A DNA stretch of 64,000 bases from Kiritimatiellia bacterium (GTDB taxonomy: Bacteria > Verrucomicrobiota > Kiritimatiellia > JAFGHX01), in NCBI GenBank assembly GCA_016929905.1, contig JAFGHX010000234.1, forward strand, positions 1 through 64,000. The letters run 5' to 3'. This document shows positions 52,814 to 62,100 of the stretch, piece by piece. The position numbers were made by a program, and so were the translations under genes. A model generated the notes under the pieces. That model did no database searches and had not been told where the DNA came from. It was given only the letters and a program-made list of their open reading frames with translations. How positions within the stretch are numbered: the stretch's first letter is position 1; every line of letters starts with the position of its first letter.

Positions 52814-52942
52814 TCTCTTGCTCTCCCAGCATGTCGGCCATGCGACCGAAACGTGCACAGATCGGCTGTCTTCGCGTTTGCCTGGCGGGCATTTTGCGGG
52901 AGATGCGTCGAAAAAGGAAGATTGGATTTCGGCGGCATGGCA

Positions 52943-52979
52943 GAAGCGGCGTCTCGCCGCTTTTCGGGCCGAAGGCCCG
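52943..52979 (+). repeat. Double-hairpin repeat, copy 2
   Basis: The segment repeats the two-hairpin unit at the left edge of the window: an identical 20-base first stem-loop beginning GAAGCGGCGTCTC, then CGGGCCGAAGGCCCG. It lies between the CotH gene and the sigma gene. Further small hairpins follow (near 53027 and 53118), but no gene is visible in 52814-53159. Confidence 0.6.
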
Positions 52980-53159
52980 GGAATCCTCGCGGCAGTCCGT
53001 GCGCCGATACGAGCCGACCCGCCGTCGCCCTTCGGGCGGGCGCGAGGCGGCTTGTCGACCGTGCAACGCCTGTCTTCGCGTCATTCCATGCCAGGCCGTC
53101 GAGGCTCCGCCGAGAGGGACGGGCTGCAAACCCGTCGGGCGTCGTCCGTCCGGCGGCGC

Positions 53160-56100
53160 CTATTCCATGCCCAGCCACACCCGCGCGCGATAGCAGGTGG
53201 AGGCGTCGTCGCCGCCGGCAGGCCGGTAGACGATGGTCTGGTTCAGCCCGACGATGTCGGTGTACCCCGGCACAACCGTCCAAGCGTCTCCCGATTCGAT
53301 CTGCTGCTGCAGCTCGTAGTGGCGTGTGAGCCCCTCGTAACCGGCGCCGCCTGCCGCGGTGGTTGGGACGCGGATCTCGATCTGGCCGGCAACGAGCACG
53401 ATGTCGACCGCGAAAACGCTGTCCGCGCCGGCCGGATCGGATCCGGCCACGTATTCCTCCCAGTTCTCGAACCCGTCCCCGTCGAAATCCTGCCCTGCCC
53501 CGCCGTCCGTGGTGCTCGCGCCGCCGAAATGTTCTTCTTCCCACGCGTCGGCCATGCCGTCGCCGTCGTCGTCGCCGGGGATGACCGTTTGCGCTTCGCG
53601 CCGCAGCGCGAGCGCGTTGAAGTACGCCGTGCCGCCGCCGCCGAGCGCCAACGTCAGCGTAAACTCGCCGTCCGCGCCCGGCGCCACGCCCCGGAACCGT
53701 GCGACGAAGCCATTGTCCGTATTCTCGCCGTTGCAGATCGTGACCGAGGCATCGGCCGTGCCGGCGAAGTCGGCGCCCGGCGTGCTGGCGTTCTCCCAAG
53801 CGGCCGCACGGCTGATCGTGACGCTCGCCAACCGGTCGAGGTAGCCGCCCGCGCGGTTGCCGAACACCACGACTTCGTAGGTGGCATTCGTCTCGAGGCC
53901 GCGGAAAGTGAGGGTGATCGGATCGGTCTTGAAGTAGATAAACCCGTCGCAGTCGACGATGCCGCCGAACACGGCGTCCGCGTCCGTCCCCCGCGTGGGC
54001 GCGCCCGCCGCGTTGTCCGCGACGCTGCCGGCGTAACTGCCGGCGAGCATGACGCCCGTGCCCCGCCCCGTGTCGTGACGGACCAGTTCGACCGTGCCGC
54101 CGGCGCCCGTTGTGATGTTGGCCGCCGGCTGCCCGCTGAGCCAGCCGAGGTCGTGGTACGCCGACCACGTCCCGGACGCTTGGGCCGGATCGGTGATCAT
54201 GATGTTCACGGTTATGACGACCGGCCCGTTCGTGGCGCCGGAGCCGTCGTCCTGCACCGCGATGGTTCTGGCATAGCGGCCGACCGGGACGGTCGTGTTG
54301 ATCGTGAGCGTGTGTGTGTGCGTGTCGCCGGCGCCGGAGGACGAGCCGGCGGCGGGCGAGATGTCGTAGTGACTGGTGTCTTCGACCACGAGATAGTCCA
54401 GCGTGCCGCCCCCGCAGTTCCATACGTCGAACGTGGGCGCCGCGGAGCCGTTTTGCTCCACCGTCACGTCGATCGTCGTGGCGCTCACGGCGATCTCGGG
54501 CGGTGGCGTGTCGTCCCGGGTGGTGGCGTCGGCGATCGCGGAATAGGCCGAATCGCCGGCGGCGTTGGAGGCTCTGATCTGGTAGTAATACCTCGTGCCT
54601 GCGCTCAGGCCGGAGTCGGTGTGAGCGGTCGTGTTCGCCGCCGGTTCGGCGATTCGAACCCAGTCGTTCAGCCCGCTTTGCCGGCGGTCGATTTCGAATA
54701 CGTCCTCGTTGGAGCTGTTGTCGGCCCAGCCGAGTTGGATTTTGCTCGATGAGCTGGCCGATGCCGTCAGCCCGCTCGGCGCGGCGGGCGGCGTCAGGGC
54801 TTTGGGCGTGGTGGCGGCGGCGACGGCGGAATAGGCGGAGTCGCCGTCGCCGTTGTATGCCTTGATCTTGTAATAGAATGTGGTCCCGTCGGGCAGACCC
54901 GAATCGGTATGGGCGGTCGCATTCGCCGCTGTGGCCACGATGCGGATCCAGGTCGTGGCGCCGTCCCGTCGGCGGTCGATCTTGAAGCCGTCTTCGTCGG
55001 GACTGTTGTCCTTCCACGTCAGCTTGATCCGGCTGGCGGACGTGGCGCTTGCGGCCAGCCCGCTCGGCGCGGCGGGCGGGTCGCCGCCGGCGTCCAGGAT
55101 CCAGCCCTTCGCGTCGAACGTGGCGACGGCCTCCGCGTCGTTGCCCGTCATCGTGTTCAGAATCTTGGTGTTCGCGCTGGACCACGCGCTCGCGCTGCCG
55201 CCCCAGCGGCTGGCGTCCGCCTGGATGTCGTTCTTGATGAAGCTTTTCAACGTGTTCCAGCGCGCCTTGTTCTTGGTTTCGGTAAGAGCGCCGCCGCTGG
55301 TCATGATGTGTTTGCGGATCCGATCGGAAAAGATCTGCTTGAATCCCTGATTCTTCATCAATCCGGCAAACATCTTGAAGTGATAGTCGTCGGGATGCCA
55401 GGACATCGTGACCGGATCGGTGCGCACGTAGTGCCCGACGCGATAGGAGCTTGTCTCTCCAGCTTTCCGGCCCCAGCCGACCCAGCAGAGCTCGCCGTCC
55501 CATACCGTGTGGTAGGTGAGGCCGGCCGGATTGCCGCGGGTCACATTCCACTTGTTCCCGCTGCCGCCCCAATCCCAGATTCCGACATACATGCCCAGCA
55601 TCATGTAGTCGGCGAAGGCCTCGAGCGACACGTAGGCGCGCAGTTCGGACAGCGACCGATTCTGGGCGTCGACACAGGCATTGACGGCCGCGTTGAACCG
55701 GGTGAGGCTGCCTTCCGCGTCGCGCTGCGACGCGTAGTCCTGTTTCAGGCCCCCGAAATGCATGGATGCCCAGGCTCGGTCGGCCCGCTCCGTCACGTTG
55801 TACAGGCCCCAATATTGGCCGTTCACGTAGAGATGGGCGTAGGTGCCGTGGCAACCCCAGCCGGACATGGCGATCCGGGTCGCGCGCATCCATTCGTCAT
55901 TGATGAAGGTTGGCCCGTTCGACACGACCGTGTATTTCGATTTCCAACTGTCATTGCCGCCGCCGCGCAGGACGAGGTTGTCGAACCCGGTTTTGCTGTG
56001 CGCGTTCAGGGGCGCGCGCGCGAATACGGGGAAGTTCAGGCGCTTGGCGCCATACTCGGGACCTCGGAATTTCAGCCGGAACGAGTTTTTTCCCACGTTG

Positions 56101-56384
56101 TTCACGGTCAACTGAACGGCCGCCGCGCCATGCGGGCGGATCCCGCAGGTGACGGTGTGGCGGAAGGTGCTGTCGGCCGGGTATTTGAACTTCACGGTGC
56201 AACGCTTTTCCGGCGGGTTCGACACGGATTTGCGGGGCAGTGTCTTGATCGCACTCCAATCCCCGCTCGACAGGCTGATATGGATTTCGAGGATATCGGG
56301 GTGGCCCGCAAGCGCATTCCCGGCGAATGCGGCAATCAGCGCAAAAACGGCGAAAACGACGACGGCGTGTCCTGGCTTCTTCAT
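53160..56384 (-). CDS. Secreted CotH protein with FN3, BACON-like and C-terminal anchor-like block
   Basis: A 1074-residue exported protein. ATG 56384 is preferred to ATG 56390 because GGGAGG lies at a normal distance; the signal peptide covers about 1-26. The CotH region spans 30-430 (PHGAAAVQLTVNNVGKNSFR; HLYVNGQYWGLYNVTERADR; DFDAKGW-like end). Two fibronectin type III domains follow (436-622), then a BACON-like Ig domain (628-731, FDVWNCGGGTLDYLVVEDTS), the 'DLxW' domain (740-931), a DDDGDGMADAWEEEH calcium linker and the terminal domain (GYEGLTRHYELQQ...CYRARVWLGME). It shares the last three parts with 1485-8549, 19910-24547 and 59114-64000. Upstream of, and in line with, an ECF/FecR-LamG pair. 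Confidence 0.82.
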   Translation of the reverse strand: MKKPGHAVVVFAVFALIAAFAGNALAGHPDILEIHISLSSGDWSAIKTLPRKSVSNPPEKRCTVKFKYPADSTFRHTVTCGIRPHGAAAVQLTVNNVGKNSFRLKFRGPEYGAKRLNFPVFARAPLNAHSKTGFDNLVLRGGGNDSWKSKYTVVSNGPTFINDEWMRATRIAMSGWGCHGTYAHLYVNGQYWGLYNVTERADRAWASMHFGGLKQDYASQRDAEGSLTRFNAAVNACVDAQNRSLSELRAYVSLEAFADYMMLGMYVGIWDWGGSGNKWNVTRGNPAGLTYHTVWDGELCWVGWGRKAGETSSYRVGHYVRTDPVTMSWHPDDYHFKMFAGLMKNQGFKQIFSDRIRKHIMTSGGALTETKNKARWNTLKSFIKNDIQADASRWGGSASAWSSANTKILNTMTGNDAEAVATFDAKGWILDAGGDPPAAPSGLAASATSASRIKLTWKDNSPDEDGFKIDRRRDGATTWIRIVATAANATAHTDSGLPDGTTFYYKIKAYNGDGDSAYSAVAAATTPKALTPPAAPSGLTASASSSSKIQLGWADNSSNEDVFEIDRRQSGLNDWVRIAEPAANTTAHTDSGLSAGTRYYYQIRASNAAGDSAYSAIADATTRDDTPPPEIAVSATTIDVTVEQNGSAAPTFDVWNCGGGTLDYLVVEDTSHYDISPAAGSSSGAGDTHTHTLTINTTVPVGRYARTIAVQDDGSGATNGPVVITVNIMITDPAQASGTWSAYHDLGWLSGQPAANITTGAGGTVELVRHDTGRGTGVMLAGSYAGSVADNAAGAPTRGTDADAVFGGIVDCDGFIYFKTDPITLTFRGLETNATYEVVVFGNRAGGYLDRLASVTISRAAAWENASTPGADFAGTADASVTICNGENTDNGFVARFRGVAPGADGEFTLTLALGGGGTAYFNALALRREAQTVIPGDDDGDGMADAWEEEHFGGASTTDGGAGQDFDGDGFENWEEYVAGSDPAGADSVFAVDIVLVAGQIEIRVPTTAAGGAGYEGLTRHYELQQQIESGDAWTVVPGYTDIVGLNQTIVYRPAGGDDASTCYRARVWLGME

Positions 56385-56551
56385 TCGCATGCCTCCCTCT
56401 TGGCTTAACGGCGTTCCTTCGTTGGCCACATGTCAGCGGGCCGAGCGAAACGTGCACAAGAAAAACGGGGCGATTCGAAGGGAATTTGGCGGGAAAACGG
56501 CGGGTAGGGCTCATTGCCGGCCGCGGCTCGGACGGGACCGCCCCTTCGGCG

Positions 56552-56908
56552 TCATCCGGGGGCCTGGATATCCAGTGACGCAGGCAGGACGTCATCCTGT
56601 TTGCCCGGATTCGTGCCCGAAAAGACGGGAATGTGGATTTCGGAAAGGTAACGCGAAAGAAAGCCCAGCACGAAATCCTCCTGCCGTTCGCGCATGTCGC
56701 GGTCGAATCGGCGGGCGTTGTCGCGGTGGCCTTCGATGTCCAGGATCAGGCTTCGAGGTCTTCCCGGTCCGATTTCTTGCGCGCGCTCGACCAATCTGAA
56801 GAGAGCCTGCGCGGATTCCTCGAATCCCTCGTTCGGGTAGACGACGTGGTATATCGCGGAAAGATCGCCCCTCGGCCCGGCGTGGACGGCATCCCGGCTC
56901 CTGATCAT
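56552..56908 (-). CDS. Hypothetical protein, possibly the tail of a broken gene
   Basis: A 118-residue frame with convincing coding character in its last 100 residues (LSAIYHVVYPNEGFEESAQA, SLILDIEGHRDNARRFDRDM, then FLSRYLSEIHIPVFSG). The start is unclear, with no ribosome site, and the frame continues from sequence with no protein character, so the gene is probably missing its 5' part. No family is recognised. Confidence 0.4.
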   Translation of the reverse strand: MIRSRDAVHAGPRGDLSAIYHVVYPNEGFEESAQALFRLVERAQEIGPGRPRSLILDIEGHRDNARRFDRDMRERQEDFVLGFLSRYLSEIHIPVFSGTNPGKQDDVLPASLDIQAPG

Positions 56909-57058
56909 CGGCGCGGTCCCCTACCCGGCCGTTGCCGCGCTGCCTGGAGGTGCGCGAAACGGGCCGGCTTCGTCTCTCCTCGCCGCATCCGGACCTGCTG
57001 ATTCGCGCCCGGCTTGACGCGTGGGGGGGAACGGGTGGGGGATGACGCCCGGCCATTG

Positions 57059-57724
57059 AGCGAAAAGAGCGTGCAATCCGCCGCGCGGCGGAGACGATCC
57101 GCGGAGGAATTGGTCGCGCTGTTGGATTCCCGTGCCGTGACGCCCGTTCCGCCGTTCCTGCGGCTCGCGATCCTGGCGTGGGCCGGCGCGCCGTCCAAAG
57201 CCCAGCTCGGAAGAGTGGCCGTGCTGCGCTGTCCGCGGCCGGACGTATTCCACGCAATTGCCGGCGCCACGCGTCACAAGAGCTGCCTGTTGGGCCGTCT
57301 GGGCCCCGACACCTTGATGCCCGCACGCGCTTGGTTCGCAAGCGCCGTGCCTGGCGGAAAGTCGATCGACTACGAGGAATTGGCCCCGCCCCGTGTCACC
57401 CTCTATGCGCTTTCGCGCCTTCAGCCCGACGAATGGGTTGCGCCGGATGCCCTGCTGCCGCTGTGGAAACTGGCGTGCCCGAACCTGAGACTCCCGGCAG
57501 CGCTCGATATATGCCGTGCCGGCTTCGAATGCGGATGTCTGGAGAAGGCGGTCGTGCGGGAGCGCGCTTTGTTCCGGCCGGCCCCGCCCGAGGACATCGC
57601 TCCGGCGCCCGCGCCGGAAGACTACCTGGCAATCGTTGACGATGACGAGGTGGCCGTGGACCTGCGCCGCGCGCCGCCGGGCTACCTCTTGATCAAGCCC
57701 AATTCGAATCCACGGGCGAAAACG
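57059..57724 (+). pseudogene. Remnant of XPB/Ssl2-like helicase-associated protein
   Basis: The frame encodes RRSAEELVALLDSRAVTPVP, RLGPDTLM and LLPLWKLACPNLRLPAALDI, and resembles the helicase-associated partner that sits beside XPB in actinobacteria (Rv0862c type). The junction at about LGPDTLM-PARAWF looks rearranged, and the frame runs on into non-homologous sequence after GYLLIKP. No start or ribosome site fits. The XPB fragment at 58744-59112, in the same direction, supports the identification. Assignment is from motif memory and remains tentative. Confidence 0.5.
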
Positions 57725-57775
57725 ATGCATGACAGCGTGACATCGAATTCCGGCTTGCCGCGGCGGATTCTGCCG

Positions 57776-58126
57776 CTACGCCAGCATCAGTCTCATCGGC
57801 ATCAGTTCGCGTGTGAAGGGATTCAGCACCAGTCCCAAGGCCTCCAACGTCATGGCCCCGAGCAGCGCTTCATCTCCCTTCTCGCCCATGATGACCTGGA
57901 CCGTTCGTCCCTTGCCGCCGTATTCGACCCAGGCCTCCGACAAACGCCGAGTGATCACACGGCCGTCAGCCAAAGTGAACTTCAACTCGTCTATGGCTTC
58001 TATGCCCAAACGCTTCCATATTCGTTCGGGCAACAGCGTGTATGTCGCGCCGCTATCCACGAGACAGTCGGTCTCGATCGCCTTGCGGCCCCGCCCCACA
58101 TTCACAGTCACTCTTGTCAAGCCCAT
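57776..58126 (-). CDS. Clan AA (retropepsin-like) aspartic protease
   Basis: A 116-residue protein with the catalytic motif LVDSGATYTLLP near residue 24 (DSGAT) and the flap/second-strand segment ALLGAMTLEALGLVLNP near 85, as in the small TIGR03698 clan AA proteases. ATG 58126 is chosen because it gives the family's usual length and has GGAG/GAGG upstream; the frame extends 46 codons further without family character. Family members are about 110 residues and probably dimeric. It is inserted, on the opposite strand, between two helicase remnants and may have arrived by transfer. Confidence 0.8.
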   Translation of the reverse strand: MGLTRVTVNVGRGRKAIETDCLVDSGATYTLLPERIWKRLGIEAIDELKFTLADGRVITRRLSEAWVEYGGKGRTVQVIMGEKGDEALLGAMTLEALGLVLNPFTRELMPMRLMLA

Positions 58127-58379
58127 GCCCCTCATCTCCTGTATCCAAGCGGGCAATGCGCCCAATCTCGCATATCTTCCAAATCGTTCGTTTTGCGTTG
58201 CATCCTCGTACTCGGCCACGAGAGCACAACGAATCAACCGCGCCGAACGTTCGCGCCGCGTCACGCGTTAGCGCAAGACTATCATCCCACGATGGCAAAG
58301 CCAATCGCAAAGTTGCATTTCCGCAACATCCGTCACGCTGAAACTGGCAAGACTGCCGCTGCAACCGGAACCCTTCTAC

Positions 58380-58540
58380 GCTCTCCAGAAGATACCAGTT
58401 CCCCCCGCCAGGCCAGTAGACGGCGATGTCTGTCTTCCCATCCCCGTCGTAATCGCCCGGCACGGGCACCGCCGCACCCCAGCCCCAATTCTGACCTCTC
58501 AGCGTCTCTGTACTGCTCTGCCACGACTTCCCATTATCCA
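58380..58540 (-). pseudogene. VCBS/FG-GAP repeat fragment
   Basis: The minus strand encodes VPVPGDYDGDGKTDIAVYWP followed by GGGNWYLLES, a single VCBS/FG-GAP beta-propeller repeat with its calcium-binding DxDxDG. No start, no signal peptide and no neighbouring repeats are present, so it is a fragment of a secreted propeller protein. Confidence 0.65.
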
Positions 58541-58743
58541 CGTCCGAATCGGAAGACGTTCCCGGATATATGGAGTGGCATCTCTCCATGTGAAGCCTTG
58601 ATGCCGGGCATTCGCGTGCACGATCATGGACGCGTGACGGAGGTGTCGGAGGAGGAAAGGAAGCGCCGGTTCCGATGCCCGGCCGCCAAGAACGAACGCG
58701 TTTTTCGGACGGCCGTGAAACGACTGGGACATGTTTTTCCGCG

Positions 58744-59112
58744 ATGCGCCACTACGATCCAAGCAACCCGCCGATTGTCCAGGGCGACGACTCCGCGCTC
58801 GTGGACGTGGACAGCCCCCGCTACGAAGAGCGCGGGACGGGCTGGCGCGGTTCGCCGAACTGATCAAGTCGCCGGAGCATGCCCACACCTATCGCGTCAC
58901 GCCGCTATCGATCTGGAATGCCTGCGCGGCCGGGGTTGCGGCGGACGAGATCGTGGACGTGCTTGTGCGGTGTTCGAAGTCCCCGGTTCCCGAGCATGTC
59001 GCGGTGGAGATTCGCGACTTCGCCTCGCGATACGGTCGTCTTCAACTGACGCGCGAGGATCGAGGCCTCGTTCTCGACACGGACGATGCCGCGTTGGCCG
59101 AGAAGCGGGGGG
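58744..59112 (+). pseudogene. N-terminal fragment of DNA repair helicase XPB
   Basis: The first frame reads MRHYDPSNPPIVQGDDSALV and continues VDVDSPRYEE, then a one-base deletion near 58830 shifts the frame to ARDGLARFAELIKSPEHAHT and YRVTPLSIWNACAAGVAADE, ending near DTDDAALAE. This is the N-terminal domain of bacterial XPB helicases; the ATPase domains are absent and the 3' end of the CotH gene begins at once. A frameshift plus truncation makes it non-functional. Confidence 0.85.
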
Positions 59113-59113
59113 T

Positions 59114-62100
59114 CTACTCGACCCAGGTCTTCGCCCTGTAGGCGCGCTGCGCCTGCGCCGTGTCGGGGATATGGCTCACTGCCTGGCCGGAGCCGACAAT
59201 GTTTTCACACCCGGGCACGGTCGCCCAGGCGCCGGCGGGCCCGCCGGCTTGCTCCTCCAACGAATAGTGGCGCGTCAGGCCTTCGTAGCCCGTGCCTTGG
59301 GCGGCGCGGGTCTGGAAAGAGACGACCAGTTCGCCGCCGGAACAGGCCAGGTCGACGGAAAACACATCCTGCCCATCGAGCGCCCCGGTTCCGGCGACGA
59401 ACTCCTCGAAGTTCGAGTACCCGTCGCCGTCGGGATCGGCGTCCGGCGCACTGTCCGGTGAGGACGTGCTCAAGAACACCTCCTGCTCCCACGCGTCGGT
59501 CATGCCGTCGCCATCGTTGTCGCCGGGGATCCCGCCCTCGCGCCGCAGGGCGAGCGCGTTGAAATACGCCGTGCTGCCGCCGCCGTCCAACATCAGCGTG
59601 AATTCGCCGTCCGCGCCGGGCGCGACCGCCCGGAACCGGGCGACGTAACCGTCGAGCGTGTTCTCGCCGCTGCAAATCGTGACCGATGGGTCGGCCGCGC
59701 CGTCGAAATCGGCGCCCGCCGTGCTGGCGTTTTCGAACGCGGCCGCACCGGCGATCGTGACCGTCGAAAGGCGGTCGAGGTAGCCGCCCGCGCGGTTGCC
59801 GAACACCACGACTTCGTAGGCGCCGTTCGTTTCCAGCCCGGAAAAGGTCAGGGTGATCGGGGCCGTTTTGGCGTAGACGAACCCGTTGCAGTCGACGATG
59901 CCGTCGAAAACGCCATGCGCGTCCGTTCCCTGCGCGGGGGCGCCCAGCACGTCGTCGGCGACATTGCCGGCGTAGCTGTTGGCGAGCATGACGCCTGCCC
60001 CCGCGCCGGTATCGTGGCGGACCAGTTCGACCGTGCCGGCCGCGCCGGTCGTGATGTTTTGGGTCGGCTGGCCGCTGAGCCAGCCGAGATCGTGGTACGC
60101 CGTCCACGGCTCGGACGCTTGGCCGGCGGCATTCACCGTGATGTTTACGGTCAGGACCACGGTATCGTTCGATGAGCCGGCGTTGTCGTGCACCTCGATG
60201 GTCCTCGCATAGCGGCCAATCGGGACGGAAGTGTTGATTGTGACGGTGTGTGTCCGTCTGTCGCCCGGGCCGGAGGATGACCCGGACGTCGGCGAGACCG
60301 AATAGTGACTGGTATTCTCCACGATGGTGTAGTCCAGCGTGCCGCCGCCGCTGTTCCACACGTCGAACGAGAGAGCCGCGGAACCGTACTGCGCGACGCT
60401 CACATCGAGCGCCGTGGCGCTCACGGCGATGTCCGGCTGTTCGCTCTGACCGATCCGGCAGGCGAGTTCCATATCCATGAACAGGTCGCTGCTGCCGGCG
60501 TCGGATTGATGCGTCTCCACCGCCAGGACGTTCAGCCCGCGAACCAGTCTGTCCGCATGCGTATCGATGTTGAATGTCTCCCAGGCGTCGGCCGCATGGC
60601 CGGCGGCGGTTGTGTTGTAGGTGACGGAGCCGCTGATGGAACCGCGCGCGACCTCCTGCCCGTTGAGATAGGCGACGAATCCGTCGTCGTAGCGCGCGCG
60701 CAGCGTTAGGGCCGTGATGCCGGATGGGGTGACGCCCAGCGTGAACATTTTGCGGAAGTAGGTGGTGATGTGCTTCTCGGCGGGGTTGTCGCCGTGGGAG
60801 ACGGTCGTGCCGACTTCCGGATACGCATAGCCGAGCGGCGCGTTGCCGTCCTCCCAATCGCCGTCGCCGTAGGCGGTCGCGCGCCAGGCCGAGCCGAGAT
60901 CGATCCCCTTGTCGTGGTAGCGCCAGCCGGCCGTGCGGGAGACCAGCGCCCCGGAATTGGCCGTACCCGGTGTGCCGCCGGCGCCTAGGCCGGCGGTCCA
61001 GTTCGCCGGGTCGTTCCCGTAGGCGATTGGATCCAATCGTTCCAAGGAGTGGCCGTCGCCGTCGGCGTTTTCCGGCCACGGGCTATTGTCATTGTATTTC
61101 ACGCAGTCGATCAGAATCCACGGCGTCCCTTCGGCGTCCGGGGTGTCCGGCCGCCACAGCTTGACGCTTTCGCCGCCGTTGTTCAGCCGGCCGGCGTAGG
61201 GGCCGAAGATCCGCACGCCCGCCGGCACATCCGGATACGCCGCGCGAAAGGCGGCCTCGTTGGTGGGCACGACCAATGCGTACTCGCCCGCCGCAAGGGT
61301 CGTGCCGGCAGGGAAGGCATACTCCACGGCGGCGTCAAGTCGCCAGGTGTTTGTGGGGGCCGCCGGGTCGTGGAGCGGCACCGCGCTGTCGCTGATATTG
61401 ACAAGTTCGATGAACTCCTCGGACAGGTTGGACAAATCGGCCGGGTTGTACATCAACTCGTTGATGACGACGGGACCCACCCGTGGGTAGGCGTTCGAAC
61501 TGCCCAGCGTGGTGGGCGTGCTCTGCGCCACGAAATCGGCGTCGCCGTCGCTTGTGACGTGCCGAGCGAACGCCACGCCGTTGGCCGCGCCGCCGAAACG
61601 CGCCTCGGCCAGGTACAGCAGATTGCCGGCCGCGTCCCACTGCGTGAGGTACACCGCCTCGCCGTGCGAATCGAGCGCGAAGCAGGACGGATCGTTTGTG
61701 TCGGCATTGAAGGCCGTCTCGTCGAAGACCGCATGGCCGCCGGCGGCCAGCGGCGGGCCGTCCGGTATGCGATACTTCCTGTAGTCGTCGCGGCTGTCGC
61801 TGATGTACCAGCCCCCGATATCCGCGGCGACCGGCCCGCCATTGTACAGTTCGATCGCGTCGACCTGCGGTGGGTCGGTGTGCGTGAGCGCTTCGTTGAT
61901 GACGACGCGGTACGGCAGGCCGTCGTCGCGGCCGGGCGAGCCGCCGATCAGGTTCGAGGCGCGCCACGTGGCGGGGTCGTCCTGATCGCCGGCCGCATCG
62001 CCGGCCACGAGCGAGAACCCGGCCCCGTCCGCCTCTCGCGGCCACGGGTGCTTGTCGTTGTAGCGGACGGAGGTGACGGTGGCGCCGTCGCAATCCACCA

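Noticed and set aside
57014-59461. 815-codon plus-strand frame read as one protein
   Set aside because: It joins unrelated pieces: an XPB-partner remnant, antisense of the aspartic protease, antisense of the VCBS fragment and antisense of the CotH 3' end.
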